64,000 nt of DNA from Ustilaginoidea virens (lineage: Eukaryota; Ascomycota; Sordariomycetes; Hypocreales; Clavicipitaceae), in assembly GCF_000687475.1 (NCBI RefSeq), contig NC_057319.1, positions 1,674,001-1,738,000 on the forward strand, in the 5' to 3' direction. Both the position numbers and the translations under genes were made by a program. The notes below the pieces were generated by a model that saw only the letters and a list, made by a program, of their open reading frames with translations, searched no databases and had not been told where the DNA came from. Below are positions 34,549-45,251 of this stretch, in pieces. The stretch's first letter is position 1. Every line of letters starts with the position of its first letter.

Positions 34549-37500
34549 GATGGGTCGTCGGGGCGGTCCCTCTGGGGGGGGGGGGGGGGGGGGGGTGAAC
34601 AGAACAGGCAAACGCAAGAGACGGGGTTGGCGTAAGCGACGGCGTCTGCCACGGCCTAGCTCGCTTGTCGACCTTCCAAAAGAGGACCAGATGGAAGGAG
34701 GGAAGAGAAAGGACGGAGATGCAGCCTGTGACCCAGCCGGTTCTCCAAAAAGACGATGGTGATAATGGCTTGGGGTGGTATTGTGAGGACAGAGGCTAAC
34801 TCGAAAGGAAGCTTCAGGAGGTTTTGCCGAGCGAAAACAGCCGCAGGCCAGGCGCGGACCTGGAGAATTGCACGGGCCGACAGCGGGCGTTTGGAGAAGA
34901 GGGGCGTTACGAGCTGAGGGCGACCAAGCCAGCCGGGAAGGGGGGAGGGGGGGGGGGGGGGGGCCAAAAGGAAAGGAAAAGAAATAAAAAAAAAAAAAAA
35001 AAAAGTGACAAAAAGGACAAAAAAAGTCTCGTCTGATGAGCACGAAAGTGCAAAATAAAACTAACCAGTGGTGGCAACACCAGGTAGGATGCTTAAAACG
35101 GCAGCTCAAACTGCGCAAACAAAAAATGATATAATGAAATGACATTGAAATAAAAGAGATGGGTAAATAAGGGACAACGCTCTCATGTGCATTACACTAG
35201 GCAACAAACTTGCTATGATACGCTAACAGCAGAGGACGCATCGCAGGCAAGCATGGACGTGCAGGCACCGCCGTAACCGTAATACGGGCACAACGCTGGC
35301 CAGGCCACGTTGGGAACAGTCTGGTTGGACTTTGGGGATCGATGGGGACAAACATGTCAACGGCAAATTCAACTCGGGCACCAGGCCAGGCAGCGACAGG
35401 CACTGAGCGTTCAAGGGTCGGTGCTTGACTTCGCTTCGTGATGCTGGGGTTCGACTACTTTGATCTTATCATTGATGCAGCCAGCCAGTCTCCAGACAGA
35501 CAGGTGGTCAGTTCTGGAGCCTTGAAGAGGCCCTGGCGCGCCACATGCATCCTTATTATACATACGCCAATGCCTCCAAAGTTCCACGGCAACTGGCAAC
35601 TTGCGAGGTAGGTAACCCTTGTCCGGAGAAGCAAAGCATCCCAGCGTGATGTGTTGTTGATGACAACCGCCGGCTCGACGTTTTTTCCCTTTGCGGGCGT
35701 CGAGTCGAGAGAGAGGTCGACGTGCTCCAATCTGCTTCAACGTCCTTGGTCCTTGGTACAGAGAGCTCGACGGGCGGGCTCTTGGCGATTCGAAAGTAGA
35801 ATCTGCAGCCCTGCAAGTAGACTTTCAAGCAGCTAGCGTAAGGAAATGGCGATCCTTCGCAGACTCGAACAAGGTAGACGATCCGGCCGAGCACGTAGTT
35901 TCTCTTGATGAGTTGAGCAAAGGTTTTGCCGTCGCAAGTAAGTCGGGGGAAGAGGATTGCTCTCGCTGAATGGGCATCCGGAATTATGGAGGCGGAGGCG
36001 GAGGCGGAGGCTATCGAGTCTCTGGAGCAAGTCGATCAAGACTACTTTCTCCAGCTGGTTACTGCCTTGTACAGAGCGCGCCAGGCATCACCCAAAAGGT
36101 GCGCATGACGGCAAGTTGCAAGTCTCTGCAATGCTCGAGCAGGCCCTCGACTTTATTTATCTTTGCCAAACCCAACCGGCGGGTAGTCAAGGACTCAAAA
36201 AGGTAGTGAAACATGGTTGGCCCTCGACGTGGAGGGCGAAGCGGACTCTGTTAGTGCAGCGCCTCTTCCGATGCGTCCCTTGTTGATAGTCACAGTCCAG
36301 AAGGATCAATTGATGCCATTTGTCACGGAGCACGGAGTACACGCCGAGGTGGTGAGTTTGCCGCATCCGCAGACGCCTTCGACGTGTCATTTGGCGGTCA
36401 GCTGCAATGTTTCCTCTCCCTAGTTTGAAACAAGAGTCGCTTGGTTTTACCATGCTCTCGGGCCAGTGATGTGAACAAGCGAGCCTGCGCAGTGCCGGCC
36501 CCCTCAAGGTACTTCAGACCTTTTAAAAAAGATTGTGACGCTCGACATTGTGAGGAGAAGCGAAAGGTATTTGGCGTAACGTCATCACAGCGCCACCACC
36601 GGATGAGTGAATCTCTGAGACATATTGACTGCAGCTCAAGTGCCTGCCTACCTGGGTACGGAGTACGCAAGTGCGAATGCCAAGTCAAACACCTTGGATC
36701 GCCTACAAGAGCCTACAGAGTCGCATGTCGGGGACGGGGGCCGGCCCATTCCAAGAGCCTGGCTCTGGGGCTCGGGCAAAGGCAACTTTTGTTCGACAGT
36801 GTGTTCGACAGTGTGGACTGAAACGGACCGAGTTGTTACTTTGCCTGTCAACTCGGGAGCACACTTGAGGACTTGCAGAGTCCCGACTATCAAGACGGGC
36901 CAGCGAAAAGTTGTTCCGGAGTGTACGGAGTACACGTTCTCTCGTTTCAGGTGCTTTGCGTCGCCCAGCATGACACGCTGCCTCGCATCATCAGACGGCA
37001 CATGCAGACTCGCTACCTCGGGACTCTGTGCTCAGCTGCCAGGTTTCTCAACAGGCCACTTGCAGTTGACCTCGATCCGAATTCTCGTGCAGGCCAAACA
37101 CGGTAGGTAGCACCGGCTGGCGGACTAGGGCTCATGGCAAATGCTCGCATGGCATCTTGCGGCATGCCACGGCACCAGAGATGAGCAGCCACTTGATGGA
37201 CGTGGATGAGCGTGCATGTTTATGTCGCTCCCAGTTCGACTATGAAAAATGGAACCGTCAACCTTGAGCCGACCGTGACAGCTCTCTGTTGATGCCTGTT
37301 GTATGTGCCTCTTTGGTAGAGGCACGACTGTGGAAACCCTTCTAAGCGGTTATTCACGTGGGGAGGAATGCAATTGGGAAAATGCAGTTGGAAACATGCA
37401 ATTGGGGGAAACGCAAAGACCCGACTTCTCTCTCCACCGCGGTCAATGGTCAACCCCCCAATCATTCTCGGGTTCTTTCTTCGATACGTCCATGCAAAAT

Positions 37501-38400
37501 CGCGGGTCAAGGTGTCGTGCTGACTGAAATTCGAACATGTTGGTTGCATTGGCGGTGCCCACTTCTTCCAGAACCGAATGCGAAAAGTCGTCGTGGAGTT
37601 TCATCCGCTTGCTTCCAGAATGTCTGTCACCTTTTGCTCGAAACAAAAGCAGCATGCTCTTGCCTTGGTCTATGCACAAATGAATCACTCTGCATCAGTT
37701 CAAGCAGGAAACTTTCAGCTGAGGCTGAGCACCGGGCAACCAAAACCTCTCCTGGCACAGAATCGCATGCACCTAAGTGCTAGCCTACGTGGATCACACA
37801 ATCAATAGTCTACATCATCCCTACCGTAAGTAGGTATCGTATGTACCTCCTACCTTCCTCCTACAGTACCTGTTACAGCGAGCTTCAACTTGAAGCTTGA
37901 CACCAGTTCCCCACACCTTGCGGCTTACGGCTTGCTTCCCCAATTATCCCCTTATCTAACGAGTTCTAGCTAGTCATTCCAAGGTGCGACACCAGTTGAT
38001 TGAGGGGTAGGTGAGATGCTGGTCGGAGAATCCGATAGAATGTGGTAAAGTTAAGCGAAAGCGAAAGCGAAAGCGAAAGCGAAAGCGACTGCGTCTGCGA
38101 CCGCGAAGAGGCTTGCAAGATCCGCCTTTTGTTCCTGCGCCTAAGCACTATCATCAAGGCCCAAGGAATTGATGGGACACGTGGTCCCTTGAAGTTCTGC
38201 CATTCTCGCCTCTTTTCCCAACTCCCCATGCTTTGCCGGTGGGCTTTCTTATAACATGGCATTTGCAGAGCTGAAAATCAAGTCGGACGTGCAAGACACT
38301 TGACACTTGAAACGCGATCCACCTTGAAAGAAGTCTGCTTTGGCCATGTGCTCACCCATCATACCATCATCGCCTACAGGGAGTCCAGTTACACAAGGAA
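34549..38400. other. Long gene-free stretch (3.85 kb) upstream of the RNA-binding protein and the MFS gene
   Basis: No convincing gene on either strand. The open frames here are short, mutually overlapping and without recognisable domains. It holds G runs at 34,574-34,595 and 34,947-34,963, an A run at about 34,985-35,004, a ggaggc repeat near 35,985-36,010, a (gaaagc)n repeat at about 38,056-38,088, and several gtacggagtac palindromes (36,656 and 36,923). taggta-rich motifs occur at 37,825-37,870. It could hold long 5' leaders or non-coding transcripts. Confidence 0.55.
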
Positions 38401-40304
38401 ATGGCTCGACGGCCGGAGCAAGATGGTCCGGTCTCTGAGTCAACCCAGGATCCCTCGACAACAGATGCCGGAAAGGAGTTCCAAATACCCTTGACGCGCT
38501 TCTGGACTCTGTGTGCCGGGTACGTTTTTTTTAGAATTATACAAACCCGTTGTCCGCATGGAGTAACAGCTTTGGAGAAGAAGAGCAATTGACAAATCAA
38601 AGACGGGAAGAAATGACAATGACCGTGACAAGTAAACTGACTGATGCCCTGAATACAGCGTGTGTCTGGGTCTGTTCCTTGCCATGATAGACACTTCCAT
38701 CGTAGCAACGAGCCTATACAACATCGGAAGCGAGTTTAACGATGTCGGAAATGTCAATTGGGTAGCGCTCTCATATACCCTTGCTTACATGGGATTTGCT
38801 GTGGTATTTGCCCGCATTTCTGACATTGTTGGCCGCCGGGACGCCTTTGTCGTGGCCTCCGTTCTCTTCGTCGCCTTCTCGCTTGCCTGTGGATGGGCGC
38901 AGAAGATGCATCAGCTCATTGCCTTCCGAACAGTCCAAGGAATCGGCGGCTCCGGCCTCTACTCGCTGGCCATGATCATGCTGCCGGAGATGAGCCCCAA
39001 CCACCTGAAGCAATACATCGGGGCCATGGTTGGGGTAGTCATTGTCATGGCCGGTGTGTTGGGTCCCATCCTCGGAGGTCTCCTGACTAACTACACCACC
39101 TGGAGATGGGTTTTCTGGATCAATGGACCCGTTGGCGCTCTCTCTCTCGCCACATTCCTTTCAAGCTGGCCGGTACGAGAGCAACGCCCTCGACTCCAGA
39201 AGCACTCGTGGAAGCAGCTGGACCTAGTGGGCTCGTTTCTCACCATTGCCGCAACGGTACTGGTGGTGTTTGCTTTCCAGGATGCCGGGGTTACCTCGGG
39301 CGGCTCTTCTTCCTGGCAAGGAAACAACTGGCAATCAGCCGTGTTTGTTGCTCCGCTTGTCGCGGGCACTCTGTGCTGGGTTGCTCTCGTTGCTTGGGAA
39401 AGCATGGTTGAACGTCGGCTCGCATCTCGCTGCTCTCCCGTCTTCCCCATGCGGCTTTTCCAGCACAGCACCTACACGTCTGGTGTTGTCAACACCTTGC
39501 TCCTCGGGTTCCCGTACCTGCTCCTGATCTATGTGGTCCCCTTGAGGATACAGGTTGTTGGGGGCAAGTCGGCACTACTGGCCGGCGTCATGTTACTGCC
39601 CATGCTCGTGACGGTGGCCCTTGGAAGCATCGTCAGCGGCGCAGTCAACTCGAGGAAACAGTTGATTATGGAAACACTCGTTGCCGGCTCATGCTTGATG
39701 CTCTTGGGCTGTGGCGTGCTTACCACCTTGTCGGTTGAGGGACTGGACGCGGCCAAACTGATGGGCTTCCTCACCTTTTGCGGCCTTGGCTTCGGCCTTG
39801 CCATCTCGTCTTCCACCATGATAGCGTCTCTCGAGATTGCACCAAAGGACTACGGTACGCTTCCGCAGACGATGCCTGCGCTTTCCAGCTATGTGGCCAT
39901 GATGCCCGCTAACGGTTTTTTTCTTTTTTTGTCTTTTTTTTTTGTTGCATCTCTTCTTCTTTTATCGAGCAGCATCGGCGCAAGGTATCGTTGCTCAAAT
40001 GCGCATGTTCGGAGGTAGCTTGGGCATTGCAGCCTCCACAGCCATCCTGCGAGCCGGAATGGACGGCATCCCATCCCGCATGTCCAAACGACAGACTCAA
40101 ACAATGGCAGAGCAGCAAAACGCAAGACTGAGATATGCCGAAGCATTTCGAACAGACATGATTGTTGCGACTGCCATGTCAGGCGTGGCAGCAGTCGCAT
40201 CGGCCATTGCATTGTGGCAAAGCCGGAAACGAACACCACGTCAAACAGGCGAGAGAAGAGGGCCTAGATTTTTGTCTCGATGTTTTTCTTTCTTCCTAGA
40301 CTAG
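38401..40304 (+). CDS. Major facilitator superfamily transporter, DHA2-like drug:proton antiporter
   Basis: Plasma-membrane efflux carrier. Exons are 38,401-38,519, 38,659-39,854 and 39,973-40,304, giving 548 codons. Introns have GTACGT and GTACGC donors. The second acceptor lies in a gagcag tandem (AG at 39,969 or 39,972); I used the second. After a 35-residue polar N-terminus comes TM1 with FLAMIDTSIVATSLYNI, the DHA2 motif D1 position. A loop motif A (ARISDIVGRR) follows TM2, and the antiporter motif C form AGVLGPILGG lies in TM5. Length and hydrophobicity fit 14 membrane spans. Substrate unknown; fungal relatives export toxins or drugs. It is convergent with the DOPA-dioxygenase gene 127 bp downstream. 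Confidence 0.9.
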
Positions 40305-40356
40305 AACTCGAGCGCAGGCTAAGTAGGAGACGTGCCATGGATAGAGGTCACGTTGG

Positions 40357-40359
<3 letters not shown>

Positions 40360-40400
<41 letters not shown>
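40360..40400 (+). repeat. A41 homopolymer between MFS and DOPA-dioxygenase genes
   Basis: 41 consecutive A in the 127-bp gap between two convergent stop codons. Confidence 0.95.
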
Positions 40401-40402
<2 letters not shown>

Positions 40403-40431
40403 CGGCGCAAACGTGTCCAGGGAAGAAGTGC

Positions 40432-41221
40432 CTATGACTGAAACAGCGCAACATCCAGGGGAAATCTCTCGCCCATCCAAATCGCCCCCTGGGTATGATC
40501 ACGCAGCCCAGCCTCGAGGGGCGTCTCCCCTTCCCCAGGGATAGTATTGGGATGGATGAGCACAGACAGCGGCCCGCGCCAGACGGCCAGCCAAGCTACA
40601 AAGGCCCCAAACTCATGGGGCGTAAAGACATTGACTTCAAACATGGCAACGGGGTGAGGGCCAACTGGGCGGTCCCAGAACTTGTAGATTCTCAACTCTG
40701 GGACTGCCACCCAACTCAGCAACGAGCCGATCCAAAGCGAAATGACGCACAAGGGAAACAGGCAGAGAAGGGGAGCGGGGGAAGGGGGGGGGGGGGAGAG
40801 CCTAGCCTACATACACTCTCGTCTGATGCGCTCCCACAGCTCGCGAGCATACTTTGTCTGCTCGGCGTTCCACTGGAAGTAGTAAATGTGGACGTCGCTG
40901 CCAAAGCCAAGTCAGCCAGCTACCTCTCAAACCTACCTTGGGTACCTACCAGACCCTCCTAGGTGCCTAGGCACCCAAGACAGGCAAGGCGGGCAAGGCG
41001 GGCAAGGCGGGCCCCGGCCTCTTCCATTGTGCGCAAGTATGTACTTACAATCCTCCCCTCTGGCCATTGTCCAACGGCGCGGTGAAGCGGTCGTAGGCTT
41101 CGCTGAGCGCCTTGCCCTCCGGATTCACGGGCGTCTTGGCGTCGAGGTCGGCGGGTAGCGGAGGGGCGGTTTCGAAACCCGCCAGCGGCGAGGGATACTT
41201 GTGGGCGACGGGAGCGGCCAT
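40432..41221 (-). CDS. DOPA 4,5-dioxygenase family protein
   Basis: Small non-haem iron extradiol dioxygenase-like protein of the family that cleaves DOPA-type catechols. Minus-strand exons are 41,221-41,049, 40,897-40,815 and 40,703-40,432, giving 175 codons. Introns have GTAAGT and GTATGT donors and both junctions keep phase. Family motifs with candidate metal ligands are DVHIYYF (59-65), GPHP (100-103), LIHPN (134-138) and DH (154-155) followed by GAIWMG. Intron 2 includes a 13-base G run. The physiological substrate in this fungus is unknown; other members act on catechols or remain uncharacterised. The protein is probably cytosolic. Confidence 0.9.
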
Positions 41222-42190
41222 GTCCGAGCAAAGCCTCGGGGGTTGCTTGTTCCTTTGCGTTATCCTTCATGTACGGAGTATGTGTGTGTGTGTGTGTATG
41301 TACGTATGTACGTATGTATGTATGTGTGTATGTACAATGTATCATGTATATATTTTTCGTTGCCAGCAGGCTTGTTTGCTTCCAGGGCGAGGAGGACGGC
41401 CTTTATTAATTTGGCAGATGGGGACGGGTGGACGGGTGGACGGGGGCACGGGATTCGTCATTTGTAAGCTGCGCCGGGCGGGCGCGGGGCTGCGCGGGGC
41501 TGCGCGGGGCTGCGCGGGGCTGCGCGAGCTGGAGCTCGAGCTGGGGCAGATGCAACCCCCAACCCAACCCTGCACCGGTTCAAAAACGGCAGGCAGGACG
41601 GGCCAGTCGGCCAGTCGGCCAGTCGTCGAGGGGGAGGGAGGGCTCCTCGTTGATGCGGCGCTGTGCCGAGTACATTCATTGGCTGTACCGAGTCAATCAC
41701 GCACCAGCCGCTTCCATATTGTTGCGCTGTGACTCGGGCAGGCACATATGCAGCGACGCCCTCGGATGCCCGGCATGGGCAAAGTCATGCCCGCCGAGGC
41801 GAATCGGAGGCCGAGCCTCACGCGATGCAGCGCATCATGGAATTGCCCGTCTGTTCAAACGCGGCCAGCCGCTGGTCACACGAGGTGGTCTGGCGTTGGC
41901 TGTTGTAACTCGGGCGCTGGTCACACGAGGTGGTCTGGCGTTGACTGTTGTAACTCGGGCGTGGTAACTCGGGCGTCTTGGAAGAGGCCGGGCATCGGAA
42001 ACAGGCGGGAGCAACCAGACGTTTTGATTCAGCCCTTTTCTCTTTTCCCTTGTTTCTCACGTCTCACTCGGCACCGACTATCGAGTCAACAACCCATGTC
42101 CAAGTCGGATCACGAATGCTTTTGCCCGGAGCATCCGAAAGCATCGGAAAGCATCAATGGATCCACCGATTGCTTCTCGCGCACGCACGA
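41222..42190. other. Intergenic region with several short tandem repeats
   Basis: Upstream of the DOPA-dioxygenase gene and downstream of GST. Holds a TG/GTAT repeat (41,279-41,336), four ggggctgcgc units (41,482-41,525) and a 45-bp tandem duplication (41,871-41,960). No gene seen. Confidence 0.6.
41871..41960 (+). repeat. 45-bp tandem duplication
   Basis: Two adjacent copies beginning gctggtcacacgaggtgg and ending taactcgggc (41,871-41,915 and 41,916-41,960), differing at one base (ttggctg against ttgactg). Confidence 0.85.
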
Positions 42191-42859
42191 CTACTTGAAA
42201 TACAGCGACTCTGGCGCATCAGGCCCCAGCAGCGGCTCCATGTCCGGGTCGCACTTGCGCATCGCCCGCCGGTACGCGTCCCGCCGGCTCACCCTCTCGA
42301 CATAGGCGAGCACGTTGGCGTGCGCCGCCAGGCTGTACGGGGTCCAGTACCGCATCGTCGTCAGCGAGAACATGAGCATGATGTCGGCCGCGCTGAACTG
42401 CCGGCCCGCCAGCCACGCGTTGTCCGCCAGCCTCTTGTCCAGCTCGTCCAGCGCCGCCCGGAGCTGGTCGTCCGCCATGGCGAGCAGCCAGTGCCCGGCC
42501 GGCAGGCCCGCCGCGCGACACATCATCACCCGCCCGATGGTGGGCTGGAACGTGCCGTTGGCCCAGTGCCACCAGTAGATGAAGTGCGCGTAGGCCTCGT
42601 CCGCGGGCTCGACCCAGAGCCTGCCGCCGCCGTGCTTGCGGCCGATGTACTCCATGCAGGCGCCGCTCTCGGCCAGCGTCACCTCGCCGTCCTGGATGAC
42701 GGGCGCGGTCCCCTGCGGGTGGAGCACCTTGTATTCGGGGGGGGCGTGCTTGGGGGCGCGCTTGTAGACCACGAGCCGGTATTCGATGCCGAGCTCTTCG
42801 CAGAGGAAGGGGATTCTCTCCGATTGGGAGATGCCGAGGTGGTGGACGATGAGCGGCAT
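42191..42859 (-). CDS. Glutathione S-transferase
   Basis: Conjugates glutathione to electrophiles. Intronless, 222 codons, a normal length for a cytosolic fungal GST. The N-terminal thioredoxin-like domain begins MPLIVHHLGISQSERIPFL, in which the Ser/Gln after Ile is the usual glutathione-contact site. The domain includes APVIQDGEVTLAESGACMEY, the cis-proline and ESxA glutathione-binding motif. The C-terminal helical domain holds the capping-box region AGRQFSAADIMLMF. It is closest in style to the Gtt1-like fungal GSTs. It lies near the MFS and DOPA-dioxygenase genes, so a shared role in detoxification is possible but unproven. Confidence 0.92.
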   Translation of the reverse strand: MPLIVHHLGISQSERIPFLCEELGIEYRLVVYKRAPKHAPPEYKVLHPQGTAPVIQDGEVTLAESGACMEYIGRKHGGGRLWVEPADEAYAHFIYWWHWANGTFQPTIGRVMMCRAAGLPAGHWLLAMADDQLRAALDELDKRLADNAWLAGRQFSAADIMLMFSLTTMRYWTPYSLAAHANVLAYVERVSRRDAYRRAMRKCDPDMEPLLGPDAPESLYFK

Positions 42860-45193
42860 GATGACGGTGATGGACGGGTGGACGGATAGACGGATGGTCG
42901 GAAGGACGGGTTGACAATTGAATTTCCTCTCCTTTCAATCCGCCTGATTTCAAGTTGAAGACGGGAGCGAGGTGAAAGAGTGGAAAAGCGGTCATGAGTT
43001 TGGGGAGGAGAGGGGCGCGGAGGGGGAGAGGGGGGGGGGGGGGGGGGGGGGGCGCGCCACCTCGGTGACTTTTCATATCTGTCCTTGTGTGGATAAGGTA
43101 GATGGGCGTTTTGGAGCCGGTATCGGGAATTCTTCAAGCCCAAGTGCAGCATCCCCCCCACTGTTGATCCCGTAGTGTCGTCAATGCGGATGGTATGTAC
43201 TCCGTAGGTAATGTATGTATCAATGTGCCACCGCTTGCGTTCAACGTGGACACTGCAGCATTTCATCAAGTTCTAGTGCCATGATGAAACAAGGTGAAAG
43301 AGCCATGCCCCATCCTGTTTACTTGCCTTCCGGACTAGCCCACGTGGCTTTCCTGGCATGAAACAAAAAAGATCGAGCCATTAGGTACTGTACCTAGCCT
43401 AACCAGGCTGTGCCAATGGATCGGGAGCAGATGAACATGAGATCCATCGCTTGGTGGCAATCGCAGACGTGCTGTACTTGCGCATCTGATTAGGTTTTTG
43501 CTATTTGATCAAAGCTCAACAGTTGTTTGTTCATCGCTGCGCACCTTGTCGTCCGTATCTGGTACCGACAGGACTTGAAAATTTGCGTCCCACAAGCAAC
43601 AAGCAACAAAGCAACAAGCAACAAGCAACAAGCAACAAGCAACAAGCAACAAGCAACAAGCAAGCAAACGGAAGGCCCGCGGTGCAAGGAAACTGCACAT
43701 GTGGGATTGCATTGAAGAGAGGCGCAGTGAGGAGCAGTGAGGCACGGGTGCTCCGTATCCGTACAGTCATGGAATGCGCAGTCGCCACGCGGAGAGACCG
43801 CTCGTGTCAACAGTCAACCCACCTTGATTCTTTCTTCCTCCTTCCTCCTTCCTCCTTCCTCTCGTCCGACCCCGTCATGTCCGAGTCGCGTGCGCAGCCT
43901 CACATGGCCCAAGTGGGTTCGGTTCCTCTTGCCGTGACATAAATACATGCTACATATGTACTCCGTACTCCGTACCCCAGGCCCTTTCCTAAGCTGCGCG
44001 CGTGCACACGTGTGCAGCTGTCCACGGTCCGTTGAAAACTGGCAGGAGAGCGTACGGGAAGGGACAAACTGTCGACTTGGTGTGTCGGCAAGAGCGAGGA
44101 AAAACATCAACGTTACCAAGCAATTTACCAGGAGCGGCACGAGACTTCCAGTCATCATGTCTATTCTCCACAAACTTAGGCCAAGCCCACAGTTTCCCCT
44201 GATTATCGTGCAGCAAGCTTGTTGTGCTTGTTGTGACATGTATCGCCAAGTCCTAAGCCTCATCGAGGCCAAGGCTTGCGATTGCGATTTCGGCCCACAG
44301 CAATCGGACATAAGCCTGGACTTCCGAGACCGCTCCCCGCGGACCATGGGGAAAAAACAACCAGGCGATCGGCTTGAACGAAAAGCAGCGGGCTGTGACT
44401 TGGATCCGATCCACGCAGGTGGTGGCCTGGCACTGCCTGCTAGGCACTCCGTACATGTATCTACAGTATCTATCGGCAGGGAAACATCACGGCAAGCAGG
44501 GCGGCAAACAGGGCGGCAAGCATGGCGGCAAGCATGGCGACAAGCACGGCACACGGCACACGGCACACGGCCCCCCATGGAAGAAAACCAAAGATGAATG
44601 GGAAAGGAAAGTCCGCAGTTTGCTCATGCGGCGCGCGGCGGTGCTGTATGGTGGACCAGCCCTGGATCCACGCACGAGCAAAGCCTACCAGGTAGGTATT
44701 TACCACCAGACAGACTCCAGTCCATTTTGTGTTTTGTTGGTCGGCTGGTCCGTCACTGGTTACCATCTCTTACATCCCCCCTCTCCAGGTGGCGAGCGCT
44801 CCTCCGCACATGATACTAAAGGTTTTTTCATGAAAAGCATGTTTCGCGCTTTCTCGTCTTCTCCGCCATGGCGCCCTATTTCAGTTTATCCTTGAGCTGA
44901 TAGAGGAAGCTTGTCCGTCCATCACCGCCGGATTACCGCTCTTTGATCCTCCCCCCTGACAACTGTACATAGATAGCATCCCCGGCAATTCTACTTCGAC
45001 CATCTTCATCTTGATCTTGTCTTGTCCGGTCTGATTCTTTGGAAATCACAGGACTTGTGGCTTTGACACTGGCAGCCTCGTCCACGGATCTACTACTTGC
45101 CCGAACAGACGACTCCCAAAAATACCTCGTCACGTCATTTTACCATCGAAATTTTTACCGCTTTTTTTGTCGTATATTCTTGGGGTGGAAAAA

Positions 45194-45227
<34 letters not shown>

Positions 45228-45251
45228 AGAGAGAAAAGTACAGCTCAAGAT
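42860..45251. other. Gene-free stretch between divergent GST and HET genes
   Basis: 2.4 kb with no convincing gene. Features are a 23-base G run (43,030-43,052), an (AACAAGC)n array (43,592-43,672), overlapping tactccgtac motifs (43,198, 43,958-43,975, 44,448), a ggcggcaagca array (about 44,495-44,545) and a 29-base A run just upstream of the HET gene (45,196-45,224). Confidence 0.55.
43592..43672 (+). repeat. (AACAAGC)n tandem repeat
   Basis: About eleven copies of a 7-bp unit, with one imperfect unit near 43,608. It is open in several frames because the unit lacks stops; those frames are not genes. Confidence 0.9.

Noticed and set aside
35197..38000. Possible genes among many 60-160-codon frames
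   Set aside because: All are short, overlap on both strands, and have no domain or splice-linked continuation that I could support.
40360..40400. A41 run as the tail of a processed pseudogene or LINE
   Set aside because: No target duplication or retro-copied sequence is visible next to it; it lies in a 127-bp gap between two intact genes.
42219..43269. 285- and 196-codon minus-strand frames over and upstream of GST
   Set aside because: They overlap the GST exon out of frame and pass through a G23 run. The composition is Arg/Pro/Ala-rich shadow translation.
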